23,131 nt of DNA, from the NCBI GenBank assembly GCA_001805125.1, contig MHEF01000022.1, forward strand, positions 48,019 to 71,149. The letters are read 5' to 3'. The position numbers and the translations under genes are program-made. Positions within the stretch are counted from its first letter, which is position 1. Each line of letters begins with the position of its first letter. This document shows positions 15,672-23,061 of this stretch, piece by piece. A model generated the notes under the pieces. That model had not been told where the DNA came from. It saw only the letters and a list, made by a program, of their open reading frames with translations, and ran no database searches. This DNA is from Nitrospirae bacterium RBG_13_39_12. Its GTDB lineage: Bacteria > Nitrospirota > Thermodesulfovibrionia > Thermodesulfovibrionales > SM23-35.

Positions 15672-17835
15672 CCCCCTTTATATCTCCATCCTCTGGCATA
15701 TGCACCAGCCTTATTACAGAGATCCTTCAACAGGTATATATAGACTCCCATGGGTACGACTTCATGGCACAAAAGATTACCTGGACATGGCAGAAATTCT
15801 TGCTGATTTTCCTAATATTAAATGCACTTTTAATTTTACACCATCTCTTCTTGAACAGATTATAGACTACACAGAAAATAATTCAAAAGACCATCATCTA
15901 TTACATACTCTTAAAAAGGCTTCTGAACTTGTTTTAGAAGAGAAGTTATTCATACTTGAAAACTTCTTCCTCGCAAACTGGGAAACCATGATTAAACCCT
16001 TCCCGAGATATTATGAACTTCTTGTGAAAAGAGGACTACATCTCATAAAGACCGAACTTTTTAGGACATTAAAAAATTTTACTGTTGGGGACTTTCTTGA
16101 TCTTCAGGTTCTTTTTAACCTCTGTTGGACAGACCCTCTTTTCAGGGAAAAAGATCCTTTTCTTAAAATGCTCGTAGAAAAGGGCAAAGATTACACAGAA
16201 GAAGATAAACACATACTTATCTCTAAACAACTTTTGCTATTAAAAAAAATTATTCCAAAATACAGAGAGATGGTGAATAAAGGACAGATAGAGCTCTCTC
16301 TGTCCCCTTTTTATCACCCTATTCTTCCATTACTATGTGATACAAACTCTGCAAGGATTGCAATGCCCAACGTGAATCTCCCTCAAAAAAGATTTTCCCA
16401 ACCTGAAGACGCAAGAAAACAGATCAGAATGGGGATAGACTATTTTGAAAAGCTTTTTGGATACCGTCCTACAGGGATGTGGCCTTCAGAAGGCTCTGTA
16501 AGCGAAGAAGTATTAAGGATTGCTTCTTCTGAAGGTATAAAATGGATTGGAACCGATGAGGATGTTCTTTCAATTTCAATAAGCAAACAGCTCAGGGACG
16601 CATCAAGGAACATCATTGAACCAGATATCCTTTACAAACCATACATATTTGAGAATGTCTCTATTATTTTCAGAGATCACAATCTGTCCGATCTTATAGG
16701 CTTCGTCTATTCGCAGTGGGATTTAAAAAGAGCAGCAGAGGATTTCATAAATAAACTCTTACAACTATCTTTCTCTATTCCTAAAGATAAACCTCATCTC
16801 TTATCAATAATACTTGATGGAGAAAATGCCTGGGAATACTATAAAAACGATGGCCTCGACTTTCTTCGATATCTTTATGAAGGGTTATCTAAAGAAAATA
16901 GACTAAAAACAGTTACTGTTTCAGAATATCTTAGTCAACATGACAAAGGTGAGCAATTGAACATGCTCCATTCAGGCTCATGGATTAATGCAAATTATGG
17001 AATATGGATTGGGCATGAAGAAGACAATACTGCATGGGATTACCTTACAGATGCAAGAAATGCCCTTCAAGCCTTCCAGGAAGCAAACCCTGATAGAGAC
17101 ATGTCAAAAGCGTGGAAATCGATATATATTGCAGAAGGAAGCGATTGGAACTGGTGGTACGGTGATGAACATATAACAGATAATCAAAACGATTTTGACG
17201 AACTGTTCAGAATGAACCTTATGAAAATCTATAGAGAAATAGGTAAAAATATCCCGGAGCAATTATTTATTTCTGTACACCGAGAAGATAGGAGCATTCC
17301 ACCATCTGTAACAATAAGAGGCTTTATCGAACCCAATATTGATGGAATTGTCACAGGTTATTATGAATGGTACCAGGCTGCTCACATGGACATTAAAATA
17401 TCCGGTGGAAGTATGCATAAAGCAGAAAGCATCTTTTCAAGTCTTTATTATGGCTTTAATAAAAACACCTTTTTTATAAGAATAGACCCAACGATTCCCT
17501 TCGTTGAATTACCCGCTGATACTAAACTTTCTATCAATTTCTTAAAACCTTCACAGGTAAAGATTATTGTTTCAATAAAGCCAATTTTAAAAGCAGAACT
17601 CTTAATTAATAAAGATGACACCTGGGTAAAGTCAAAAGACATTCATAATGTGGCGATTCAGGATATCTTCGAGATAGGTATACCATTCAACGACTTGATG
17701 GCAAAAGAAAACAATGAGATGATACTTTTTGTTTCTATTATAAAAAATGGTGAAGAAATGGAAAGATGTCCATGGAGAGGTTGTATTATATTAAACGTAC
17801 CAACGCCTCACTTTGAGTCATTAATGTGGCAGTAA
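15661..17835 (+). CDS. Glycoside hydrolase family 57 enzyme (alpha-amylase/amylopullulanase-like)
   Basis: A 724-residue cytoplasmic protein; no signal peptide. The catalytic domain spans roughly residues 1-420 with the GH57 motifs in order: WHMHQPYY (12-19), ELSLSPFYHP (211-220), GMWPSEGSV with the presumed nucleophile Glu277, and LDGENAWEYY with the presumed acid Asp386. A later GSDWNWWYGDEH segment (493-504) is typical of the amylopullulanase/MJ1611-like branch. A C-terminal beta-rich domain of about 200 residues follows. Acting inside the cell, it probably trims or rearranges alpha-glucans such as glycogen. Exact specificity (amylase, pullulanase, transferase) cannot be decided from sequence. 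It overlaps ftsB by 11 bases and lies 11 bases before dtd, so it is part of the operon and not a separate sugar locus. Confidence 0.92.
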   Translation: MTDNPLYISILWHMHQPYYRDPSTGIYRLPWVRLHGTKDYLDMAEILADFPNIKCTFNFTPSLLEQIIDYTENNSKDHHLLHTLKKASELVLEEKLFILENFFLANWETMIKPFPRYYELLVKRGLHLIKTELFRTLKNFTVGDFLDLQVLFNLCWTDPLFREKDPFLKMLVEKGKDYTEEDKHILISKQLLLLKKIIPKYREMVNKGQIELSLSPFYHPILPLLCDTNSARIAMPNVNLPQKRFSQPEDARKQIRMGIDYFEKLFGYRPTGMWPSEGSVSEEVLRIASSEGIKWIGTDEDVLSISISKQLRDASRNIIEPDILYKPYIFENVSIIFRDHNLSDLIGFVYSQWDLKRAAEDFINKLLQLSFSIPKDKPHLLSIILDGENAWEYYKNDGLDFLRYLYEGLSKENRLKTVTVSEYLSQHDKGEQLNMLHSGSWINANYGIWIGHEEDNTAWDYLTDARNALQAFQEANPDRDMSKAWKSIYIAEGSDWNWWYGDEHITDNQNDFDELFRMNLMKIYREIGKNIPEQLFISVHREDRSIPPSVTIRGFIEPNIDGIVTGYYEWYQAAHMDIKISGGSMHKAESIFSSLYYGFNKNTFFIRIDPTIPFVELPADTKLSINFLKPSQVKIIVSIKPILKAELLINKDDTWVKSKDIHNVAIQDIFEIGIPFNDLMAKENNEMILFVSIIKNGEEMERCPWRGCIILNVPTPHFESLMWQ

Positions 17836-17846
17836 GAAGTTAATGT

Positions 17847-18290
17847 ATGAAAGCACTTATTCAAAAGGTTAGCAGATCAGAAGTTCACATAGACGGAAAA
17901 TTCTTCAAAGCAATTGATAAAGGGATTCTTGTTTTTCTTGGTATTGAAAAAGGCGATGGAGAAAGAAATATTGATTATCTGATAAAAAAGATATCTAACC
18001 TGAGGATATTTGAGGATGTCCGAAAAAAGATGAACCTTTCTGTTAAAGATATAGAAGGTGAAATCCTGGTTGTATCCCAGTTTACCTTATCTGCTGATTG
18101 CAAAAAAGGAAACCGGCCATCCTTCGACAGTGCAGAAGAACCACCGAAAGCAAAGGAATTATATTTGATTTTTGTAGATAAATTAAAAGAAAATGGGCTA
18201 AAAGTAAAAACTGGGGAATTTGGTGCCCGTATGCAGGTGTCTATTGTCAACGATGGTCCTGTGACAATAATGTTAGAGTCTAAAGAATAA
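17847..18290 (+). CDS. dtd: D-aminoacyl-tRNA deacylase
   Basis: It removes D-amino acids and glycine mischarged onto tRNAs. The 147 residues match the family length. The N-terminal MKALIQKVSRSEVHIDG is standard. The active-site segment SQFTLSADCKKGNRPSF is present, as is the C-terminal Gly-cisPro-type motif NDGPVTIML. It starts 11 bases after the GH57 stop, with AAGAAG upstream as ribosome binding site. It is the last gene of the operon. A 130-base gap without a convincing terminator separates it from the next gene, which has its own promoter. Confidence 0.97.
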   Translation: MKALIQKVSRSEVHIDGKFFKAIDKGILVFLGIEKGDGERNIDYLIKKISNLRIFEDVRKKMNLSVKDIEGEILVVSQFTLSADCKKGNRPSFDSAEEPPKAKELYLIFVDKLKENGLKVKTGEFGARMQVSIVNDGPVTIMLESKE

Positions 18291-18382
18291 AGCACAGGCA
18301 ATAACAACACCGTGTATACTTCAAGTCTTTCTTTCAGCGTACAAAATATCATTATCCACTTGCCAGTAATACCATAAATCCC

Positions 18383-18412
18383 TTGTCAATAAGTTTTTGC
18401 AGCAGCTATAAT
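18383..18412 (+). promoter_or_regulatory. Promoter giving a probable leaderless midA transcript
   Basis: TTGTCA and a perfect TATAAT are 18 bases apart. The -10 box ends only 8 bases before the ATG, so transcription should begin within about three bases of the start codon. No Shine-Dalgarno sequence exists in the interval, which is consistent with leaderless translation. Confidence 0.6.
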
Positions 18413-18420
18413 TTCATATC

Positions 18421-19539
18421 ATGAATGCACTTAAACAAAAAATAATAGATAACATCAAAAAAGAAGGACCAATCACTTTTGAGGTTTTCATGGAGATGGC
18501 ACTTTATGAACCGGGTCTAGGATACTATGCCTCAGATAATACAGAGATAGGTAGGGCAGGTGATTTTTACACAAGCCAGCATGTTCATTCCATATTCGGT
18601 ACAATGCTTGGTAAACAAATTGAAGAAATGCGGGAAGCAATGAGTGAAGTTGATGATTTCGTTGTGGTTGAATTTGGAGCTGGAGAAGGTTATATGTGCA
18701 AGGACATACTTGACTATCTGAACAAAAGGAATCTTTTACAGACCATAAGCTATGTATTAGTTGAGATTAATCCTTTCATTCAAAAGAGACAAAAAAAACT
18801 GCTTGAAAACTATTCAGATAAAGTGAAATGGGTTTCTTCTTTAAGAGAACTGGGCAACATTAAAGGATGCATCCTTTCTAATGAACTTCTTGATGCATTT
18901 CCTGTCCATCTTATAGAAATGGAGGATGATTTAAAAGAAATATATGTTTCCGCTGATAATAACAGTATACTTGAGATAAAGGGATATCCTAAAACAACTG
19001 CATTAACTGATTATATTAAAGAATTTTCATTACAACTTCCAAAGGGATTCAGAACTGAGATTAACCTCAAAGTAAAAGAATGGTTCGTTTCTATAAATGA
19101 TATTTTATCGGAAGGATTCATATTGACAATAGACTATGGCTTTCCTGCTTCTGATTATTACAGTGAAGACAGAAACAGGGGGACGCTTCTCTGCTATTAC
19201 AAACACCAGGTATCCGAAGACCCCTTCGTTAACATTGGTGAACAAGACATAACAGCACATGTTAATTTCTCTTCAGTAAAAAAATGGGGAGAAGAATTCG
19301 GCTTTACTACACTGGGATTTTGCCAGCAGGGAATTTTCCTTGTTTCTCTCGGAATCGATCAGATGATCCAAGAAATTGCTCAAACTTCCGATGATTATAT
19401 TTTTGAGGTTGCAAAAATAAAGAGACTAATTTTCCCGGGAACAATTGGAGAAACACACAAAGTAATGATCCAGTATAAAGGCAGCGCTACTCCTGAACTC
19501 AGAGGCTTTTTAATGAAAAACCAGAAAAATAAATTATAG
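18421..19539 (+). CDS. MidA/NDUFAF7-family SAM-dependent protein methyltransferase
   Basis: A 372-residue member of the COG1565 family. The N-terminal ALYEPGLGYYAS and GDFYTSQHVHSIFG (47-60) are family hallmarks. The SAM site is VVEFGAGEGYMCKDIL (82-97), followed by VLVEINPF, and ILSNELLDAFPVHLIE (151-166) is the second signature. The mitochondrial relative NDUFAF7 dimethylates an arginine of complex I subunit NDUFS2. Bacterial members may methylate the equivalent subunit, but no complex I gene is nearby and the target here is unknown. The start is ATG without ribosome binding site, immediately after a -10 box. It converges on the rRNA methyltransferase gene with only five bases between stops. 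Confidence 0.93.
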   Translation: MNALKQKIIDNIKKEGPITFEVFMEMALYEPGLGYYASDNTEIGRAGDFYTSQHVHSIFGTMLGKQIEEMREAMSEVDDFVVVEFGAGEGYMCKDILDYLNKRNLLQTISYVLVEINPFIQKRQKKLLENYSDKVKWVSSLRELGNIKGCILSNELLDAFPVHLIEMEDDLKEIYVSADNNSILEIKGYPKTTALTDYIKEFSLQLPKGFRTEINLKVKEWFVSINDILSEGFILTIDYGFPASDYYSEDRNRGTLLCYYKHQVSEDPFVNIGEQDITAHVNFSSVKKWGEEFGFTTLGFCQQGIFLVSLGIDQMIQEIAQTSDDYIFEVAKIKRLIFPGTIGETHKVMIQYKGSATPELRGFLMKNQKNKL

Positions 19540-19544
19540 TAAGG

Positions 19545-20732
19545 TTAAATACTTCTTTTCTTCTTGCTTCCTTCGTATAGCTCATACTCAAGTAGTCTGC
19601 ATTCAATTCTGCCGTTAAAAAATGGAATCCTTCGTTTTGCTCTTAACCCAACCTTCTTTGCCAGGTCAAGGTTACCCGTAAAGATATACCCTGTATATCC
19701 ACTGCACTTCTGCTTAAAGTAATCGCCTATCCCCTTGTACACACTCTCAAGCTCTTTGATCTTTCCCATTCTTTCACCATATTCAGGGTTAAATATTACT
19801 ATACCACCGCCTTCAGGAACTGTTGTTTCTGAATAATCACACACAGAAAATTCAATCAGATGCTCCACACCTGCAGTAGCAGCATTTTTCTTTGCTGCCT
19901 CAATTGAGTCTATTCTGATATCTGTAGCAATAATCCTGCAACCAGGTTTCTTTTTTGCATCTTTTTTTGCTTTTGCACGCAGATTGTTCCACAGGGACTC
20001 GTCAAATCCTTTTATATGCATGAACCCAAAATTATCTCTTAAGATCCCGGGAGCCCTTTTCATACCTTTCAGGGCAGCTTCTATGGCAAGGGTCCCACTA
20101 CCGCACATTGGATTGATGAAATGACTGTTTCCGTCCCATCTGGAAGCCATGATGATAGCAGCAGCAAGGGTTTCCTGCACGGGTGCTGTCATAGGTATTT
20201 TTCTATACCCGCGCCTTGATAGCGGTTCTCCTGATGTATCAAAATACAGAGAGCAGCGATCGTCTTTCCAGTAAAGGTTAATTACGACTTTGTCTCGATC
20301 TGGACCTGAATCAGGACGCTTCCCAATTTTTTCTCTTATCCTGTCTACAATCGCATCCTTGCATTTTACATTTGCATAGCGTGAGTCTCTGATTCCTGGA
20401 TTATCAACACTTGATGTCACACAGATATATTCATCCTCTGCTATATATTCTTCCCATGATATCTCCGATAAAGAGTGATAGAGTGCATCGGCATCATGCG
20501 CATTGAATTCCTTAATGAGAAAGAGGACACGATGTCCCGTGCGCAGCATGAGATTAAGCTGTAAGGTGTCATCTAGAGTTCCCTTGGTAGCTATGCCTGC
20601 TATGGTTTCTGATATTACAGGAAAACCCATTTGAAGGAGTTCCTCTTTTAAAAAAGGCGTTACACCTTTTGCACATGTAATCAGGATACTGCTTTTTTCA
20701 ATACTTTTATTTTCTTTTTCTGTCTGATACAT
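19545..20732 (-). CDS. THUMP-domain RNA guanine-N2 methyltransferase (RlmL/YpsC-like)
   Basis: The call uses the internal ATG, giving 395 residues. A THUMP-type RNA-binding region lies at about residues 12-158, followed by a Rossmann methyltransferase with motif I NPMCGSGTLAIEAAL (207-221). The segment EPLSRRGYRK just before it is typical of the RlmL N-terminal-half family, which methylates 23S rRNA G2445 (E. coli numbering). The catalytic motif is NPEYGERMG (315-323), where most relatives have NPPYGER. The single Pro-to-Glu change at this place is unusual, and activity needs confirmation. An AGGA sequence lies 3 bases before this ATG. A longer frame would add 52 residues that overlap the neighbouring small gene out of frame and look unlike protein of this family. 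It lacks the second (RlmK) methyltransferase half. Confidence 0.92.
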   Translation of the reverse strand: MYQTEKENKSIEKSSILITCAKGVTPFLKEELLQMGFPVISETIAGIATKGTLDDTLQLNLMLRTGHRVLFLIKEFNAHDADALYHSLSEISWEEYIAEDEYICVTSSVDNPGIRDSRYANVKCKDAIVDRIREKIGKRPDSGPDRDKVVINLYWKDDRCSLYFDTSGEPLSRRGYRKIPMTAPVQETLAAAIIMASRWDGNSHFINPMCGSGTLAIEAALKGMKRAPGILRDNFGFMHIKGFDESLWNNLRAKAKKDAKKKPGCRIIATDIRIDSIEAAKKNAATAGVEHLIEFSVCDYSETTVPEGGGIVIFNPEYGERMGKIKELESVYKGIGDYFKQKCSGYTGYIFTGNLDLAKKVGLRAKRRIPFFNGRIECRLLEYELYEGSKKKRSI

Positions 20733-20910
20733 CTTTCCTGGCTGTGCTGGTGATAATAAAATTCTCGGGCTGTAAGTCGGGATCCTTCTCCAGTTCCTCA
20801 ATAAAGACAGCGATTGCTTTTCGCATGTAGGCTGCAAAGTGCACGCCCTTTGGTAATGAAAGGATCCTCTGGCGTGTATCTTCGTCAATTGTAGCTGTAT
20901 ACTTTGCCAT
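20707..20910 (-). CDS. Small protein of 67 residues, possibly ribbon-helix-helix-like
   Basis: A short reading frame with a strong AGGAG ribosome binding site 6 bases before its ATG. The N-terminal stretch YTATIDEDTRQRI could be the beta strand and start of helix A of a ribbon-helix-helix fold. VHFAAYMRKAIAVFIEELEKD could be the second helix, and the tail (TARKDVSDRKRK) is basic. RHH proteins bind DNA as dimers, often as antitoxins or local repressors, but no toxin gene is adjacent and the assignment is tentative. It overlaps the start of the THUMP methyltransferase by 26 bases, so the two are probably translated from one mRNA. It was preferred over the 52-residue N-terminal extension in the other frame because of its ribosome binding site and balanced composition. 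Confidence 0.68.
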   Translation of the reverse strand: MAKYTATIDEDTRQRILSLPKGVHFAAYMRKAIAVFIEELEKDPDLQPENFIITSTARKDVSDRKRK

Positions 20911-20915
20911 ATTTG

Positions 20916-20921
20916 CTCCTT
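20916..20921 (-). promoter_or_regulatory. Ribosome binding site supporting the 67-residue gene
   Basis: AAGGAG on the minus strand, 5 bases before the ATG of the small gene. It is the main reason for treating that frame as real. Confidence 0.7.
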
Positions 20922-20961
20922 ATTTGTTAGACGATAAAGAATATTTTCATTTTACTTTTAT

Positions 20962-21441
20962 TTATTCATAATTATTTAACTCTTTAAGATTCCATTTCAT
21001 CACATCAATAAATTCCAGATATTCTTCTTCATTTGCCGGACCACCTTCCTCACTAAAAATATTTTTCCCTTCAACATAGAAAATATAATGTGGAACTGTT
21101 TTAAACCCTAATTTGTTATATTTGCTATATTCGATATTTTTATCATACTTTATAGATAGAAAACTAATATCGGGAAAATCATTCACAGTTGCCTTGAATA
21201 ACTTTGCTACCCATCCATTAACCCCATTCGGACGAAAATTATCGTATAAAAATACAACCACTTTTCCTTTTTTAATAATTTCTTCATAAGCTTCCAACCC
21301 GACCGTCTTAAACGGTATCCCTTCTAAAATTTCATCAACATTCTTATATTTGGTTGCATCTCCGATAAATTCAATCTCTTGCATGGCTGTGGATATGTTA
21401 ACCATAAAGAATGTTACAAGAACTATTATGAAGGTTTTCAT
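20962..21441 (-). CDS. Exported thioredoxin-fold protein without the CXXC active site
   Basis: 159 residues with a Sec signal peptide at about 1-19 (MKTFIIVLVTFFMVNISTA, cleavage after STA). The mature part resembles a thioredoxin fold: a first strand VVVFLYDNF (61-69), a helix, a strand ISFLSIKYD, then the loop before the cis-proline and the final strands FKTVPHYIFYVEGK with TVP as the cis-Pro site. Where thioredoxins have WCxxC the sequence reads NFRPNGVNG, and the mature protein has no cysteine at all. It therefore cannot do thiol-disulfide exchange and may be a periplasmic binding or chaperone-like domain. The start ATG lacks a ribosome binding site. The 67-residue gene follows 51 bases downstream on the same strand. 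Confidence 0.8.
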   Translation of the reverse strand: MKTFIIVLVTFFMVNISTAMQEIEFIGDATKYKNVDEILEGIPFKTVGLEAYEEIIKKGKVVVFLYDNFRPNGVNGWVAKLFKATVNDFPDISFLSIKYDKNIEYSKYNKLGFKTVPHYIFYVEGKNIFSEEGGPANEEEYLEFIDVMKWNLKELNNYE

Positions 21442-21491
21442 TTCAGATGTTATCTATTTACTTTTTTTAATTTTCTTATTAATTCTAACAA

Positions 21492-21512
21492 ATTATTCTT
21501 TTTTAGAATAAT
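21492..21512. repeat. Perfect 8-bp inverted repeat with 5-T loop
   Basis: ATTATTCT, five Ts, then AGAATAAT. It lies about 50-70 bases upstream of the thioredoxin-fold gene (minus strand) and at the left edge of the GC-richer island. There is no trailing T-run on either strand, so it is not a classic terminator. It may be an operator for that gene or the end of a relic element. Confidence 0.5.
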
Positions 21513-21685
21513 CATGTCTTATTGAATCCTGTAAAATTTGGATGCATTCGTCCATTTGTATACAGTGCTATATCTCAGCCTGAGGGCTTAATCCTGGCAG
21601 GTCACTTCCAATTTAGTATTAACCCAAAAATGCGATTCACGGTAGGCATATGTGTAGCAAAAGCTCTTGAGTTCTCCTCAGCGAA

Positions 21686-21699
21686 TCCGCCGGGGCGGA
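21686..21699. repeat. GC-rich hairpin in the intergenic island
   Basis: TCCGCC and GGCGGA flank GG (a 5-bp stem with a 4-base CGGG loop is sterically possible). It is unusual for such AT-rich surroundings and could be part of a structured RNA or the remains of a transposable element. Confidence 0.45.
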
Positions 21700-21939
21700 C
21701 AGTACCTTTGTGAACGGTTTAATGACTCAGATAACGTACATGTTTTCATTTATATCGTATAGATAACCATGCATGCGCAAATTCTGCATTCAAGAGAATT
21801 TTATGAATATGTGCCTACCAGCCTTAAAATCTAACTGCATTTTTCGGGTTAATAATAATGGTAATTTATAAATAATACTGCCTTATAAATTTAGACTGCT
21901 TCGCAATTTGACATTATATTTTGGAAATGGTAACTGATT

Positions 21940-22308
21940 TTAAGTCTTCTTTAATTCAAGACTCAATTCTTTTTTCAGCCAGTCTTTGAGTTCCCCTTCA
22001 GGTGCATATACACCTTTTAGCTCACATACTGGATTGTCAAATCTTCCTGGTAATTCAAATTTCGCAAGCTCAACTGCTTCTTCAGAATTTCTTCTAATCA
22101 GATATATGTAATAAGGTCTTACCCAGCAATTTACTACAAAATAGACTGAATAGTCACTTTTAGAGCGTACTACATGTCTTCTTTCATCCCCACGCGACCA
22201 AATGTTTCCCCATTCCAAATACATTCGCACAGCCAATTCTGGTGTCATTTCCCAGTCAATCGAATTTATAAGCTCTCTATCTTTTTTTAGTTCTTCGAGT
22301 GTTAGCAT
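21940..22308 (-). CDS. Conserved hypothetical protein, 122 residues
   Basis: A soluble acidic protein with no signal peptide. The pattern SIDWEMTPELAVRMYLEWGN, followed by an aromatic-rich strand region (DYSVYFVVNCWVRPYYIYLIRR) and EEAVELAKFELP, recalls a group of short conserved hypothetical proteins from Deltaproteobacteria and Nitrospirota that begin with a similar DWEMTPE-like segment. I know of no assigned function. The start is well supported by AAGGAG 7 bases upstream, and a good promoter overlapped by a dyad lies before it, so it is transcribed on its own and may be regulated. No partner gene is close: the island lies downstream and the lipoprotein gene upstream. Confidence 0.83.
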   Translation of the reverse strand: MLTLEELKKDRELINSIDWEMTPELAVRMYLEWGNIWSRGDERRHVVRSKSDYSVYFVVNCWVRPYYIYLIRRNSEEAVELAKFELPGRFDNPVCELKGVYAPEGELKDWLKKELSLELKKT

Positions 22309-22331
22309 AATGTCTCTCCTTTTAATAATAA

Positions 22332-22360
22332 ATTATAAAATTACAATATAAAATTGTAAA
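22332..22360 (-). promoter_or_regulatory. Promoter of the 122-residue gene, overlapped by an operator-like dyad
   Basis: On the minus strand TTTACA and a perfect TATAAT are 17 bases apart. The perfect 7-bp dyad TTACAAT-N5-ATTGTAA (22341-22359) covers most of the -35 box and the spacer, which is where a repressor would block RNA polymerase. The ribosome binding site AAAGGAGAG and ATG follow. Confidence 0.6.
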
Positions 22361-22470
22361 ATCTATTCCTATAAAATATTACGATTTCTGATGATAATTT
22401 CTTTATGTATTTGAAATATTTTTTAGAATATTTGAGATAAGGACTTAAATTTAGCTCAACACATTTAAGT

Positions 22471-23061
22471 TTATTGTTTAATATGGCCAACTAAACTATT
22501 TGTTACTTCTTTAATGCTTTCATTGAGGGCATTGCTTAACCCTTTTGCGAGGCTCATAAAGCTACGGTCGTCGAGTTTGACCTTTTTTGATATACTGTCA
22601 TGGTACTGCTGAGAACCATCAGGCGAAAATAGCTCAACATCGAATGCAAGATCGCCAAAAGAATCATTTCCTTCATCCAATCTTTCAAACCTTTTAAGTT
22701 TTATTTCGAGCAAATAAAACTCACTGAGCGTGATATTAATTACTCTTACATCTTTAAATAAACCGCTTGATGAGAGAGAATCCTTGAATGCCTCTTTAAT
22801 CATCTTATCAGGAGAGGATTCCCATTTAGAATATTTTGATATCTCCAGTTGATATGGCGAATTCCTGTATGCTATATACCTTTGTTCAAGATAGCCGGGA
22901 GCACTTGCGAATATGCCAATTGACGCATCAGTCTTTGTACCTGTTACATAATTCTCAACTGGCAAGTAAAGACTATAGATTTTTGTTTCTGGCATACTGC
23001 ACGCCATAACAAAAATAATAGACAAAATTATTGATAACCCGGAGATTATTAACTGCTTCAT
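22471..23061 (-). CDS. ABC-type transport auxiliary lipoprotein (PqiC/DUF330 family)
   Basis: 196 residues from the internal ATG, with a lipoprotein signal peptide ending in the lipobox VMAC (Cys21), so it is anchored as a lipoprotein. The mature part has the family pattern: TKIYSLYLP near the N-terminus, IGIFASAPGYLEQRYIAYR, then the hallmark NSPYQLEISKYSKWESSP and IKEAFKDSLSSSGLFKDV. Relatives work with MCE/Mla-type ABC systems that move lipids between the membranes, and the transporter genes would be expected just beyond the right edge of the window. A TTG ten codons upstream extends the frame, but the internal ATG starts a proper signal peptide. Neither start has a ribosome binding site. 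Confidence 0.87.
   Translation of the reverse strand: MKQLIISGLSIILSIIFVMACSMPETKIYSLYLPVENYVTGTKTDASIGIFASAPGYLEQRYIAYRNSPYQLEISKYSKWESSPDKMIKEAFKDSLSSSGLFKDVRVINITLSEFYLLEIKLKRFERLDEGNDSFGDLAFDVELFSPDGSQQYHDSISKKVKLDDRSFMSLAKGLSNALNESIKEVTNSLVGHIKQ

Larger units (their letters stand above)
21442..21939. other. 498-base intergenic region containing a GC-richer island
   Basis: No supported gene. By hand count, GC is 47%, 38% and 55% in 21541-21600, 21601-21660 and 21661-21720, against very AT-rich flanks. A perfect 8-bp inverted repeat lies at its left (21492-21512) and a GC hairpin at 21686-21699 (TCCGCC-GG-GGCGGA). A 63-codon plus-strand frame and a 38-codon minus-strand frame cross it, both without ribosome binding sites. 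The rest (21721-21939) is AT-rich with nothing recognisable. It may be a decayed mobile element or a structured RNA. Confidence 0.55.

Noticed and set aside
20733..20888. 52-residue N-terminal extension of the THUMP methyltransferase
   Set aside because: Out of frame with the better-supported 67-residue gene, and its composition (many Arg, Pro, Ser) is unlike the family.
21522..21713. 63-codon plus-strand frame in the GC-richer island
   Set aside because: TTG start, no ribosome binding site, no recognisable domain; the region is better described as a relic or structured RNA.
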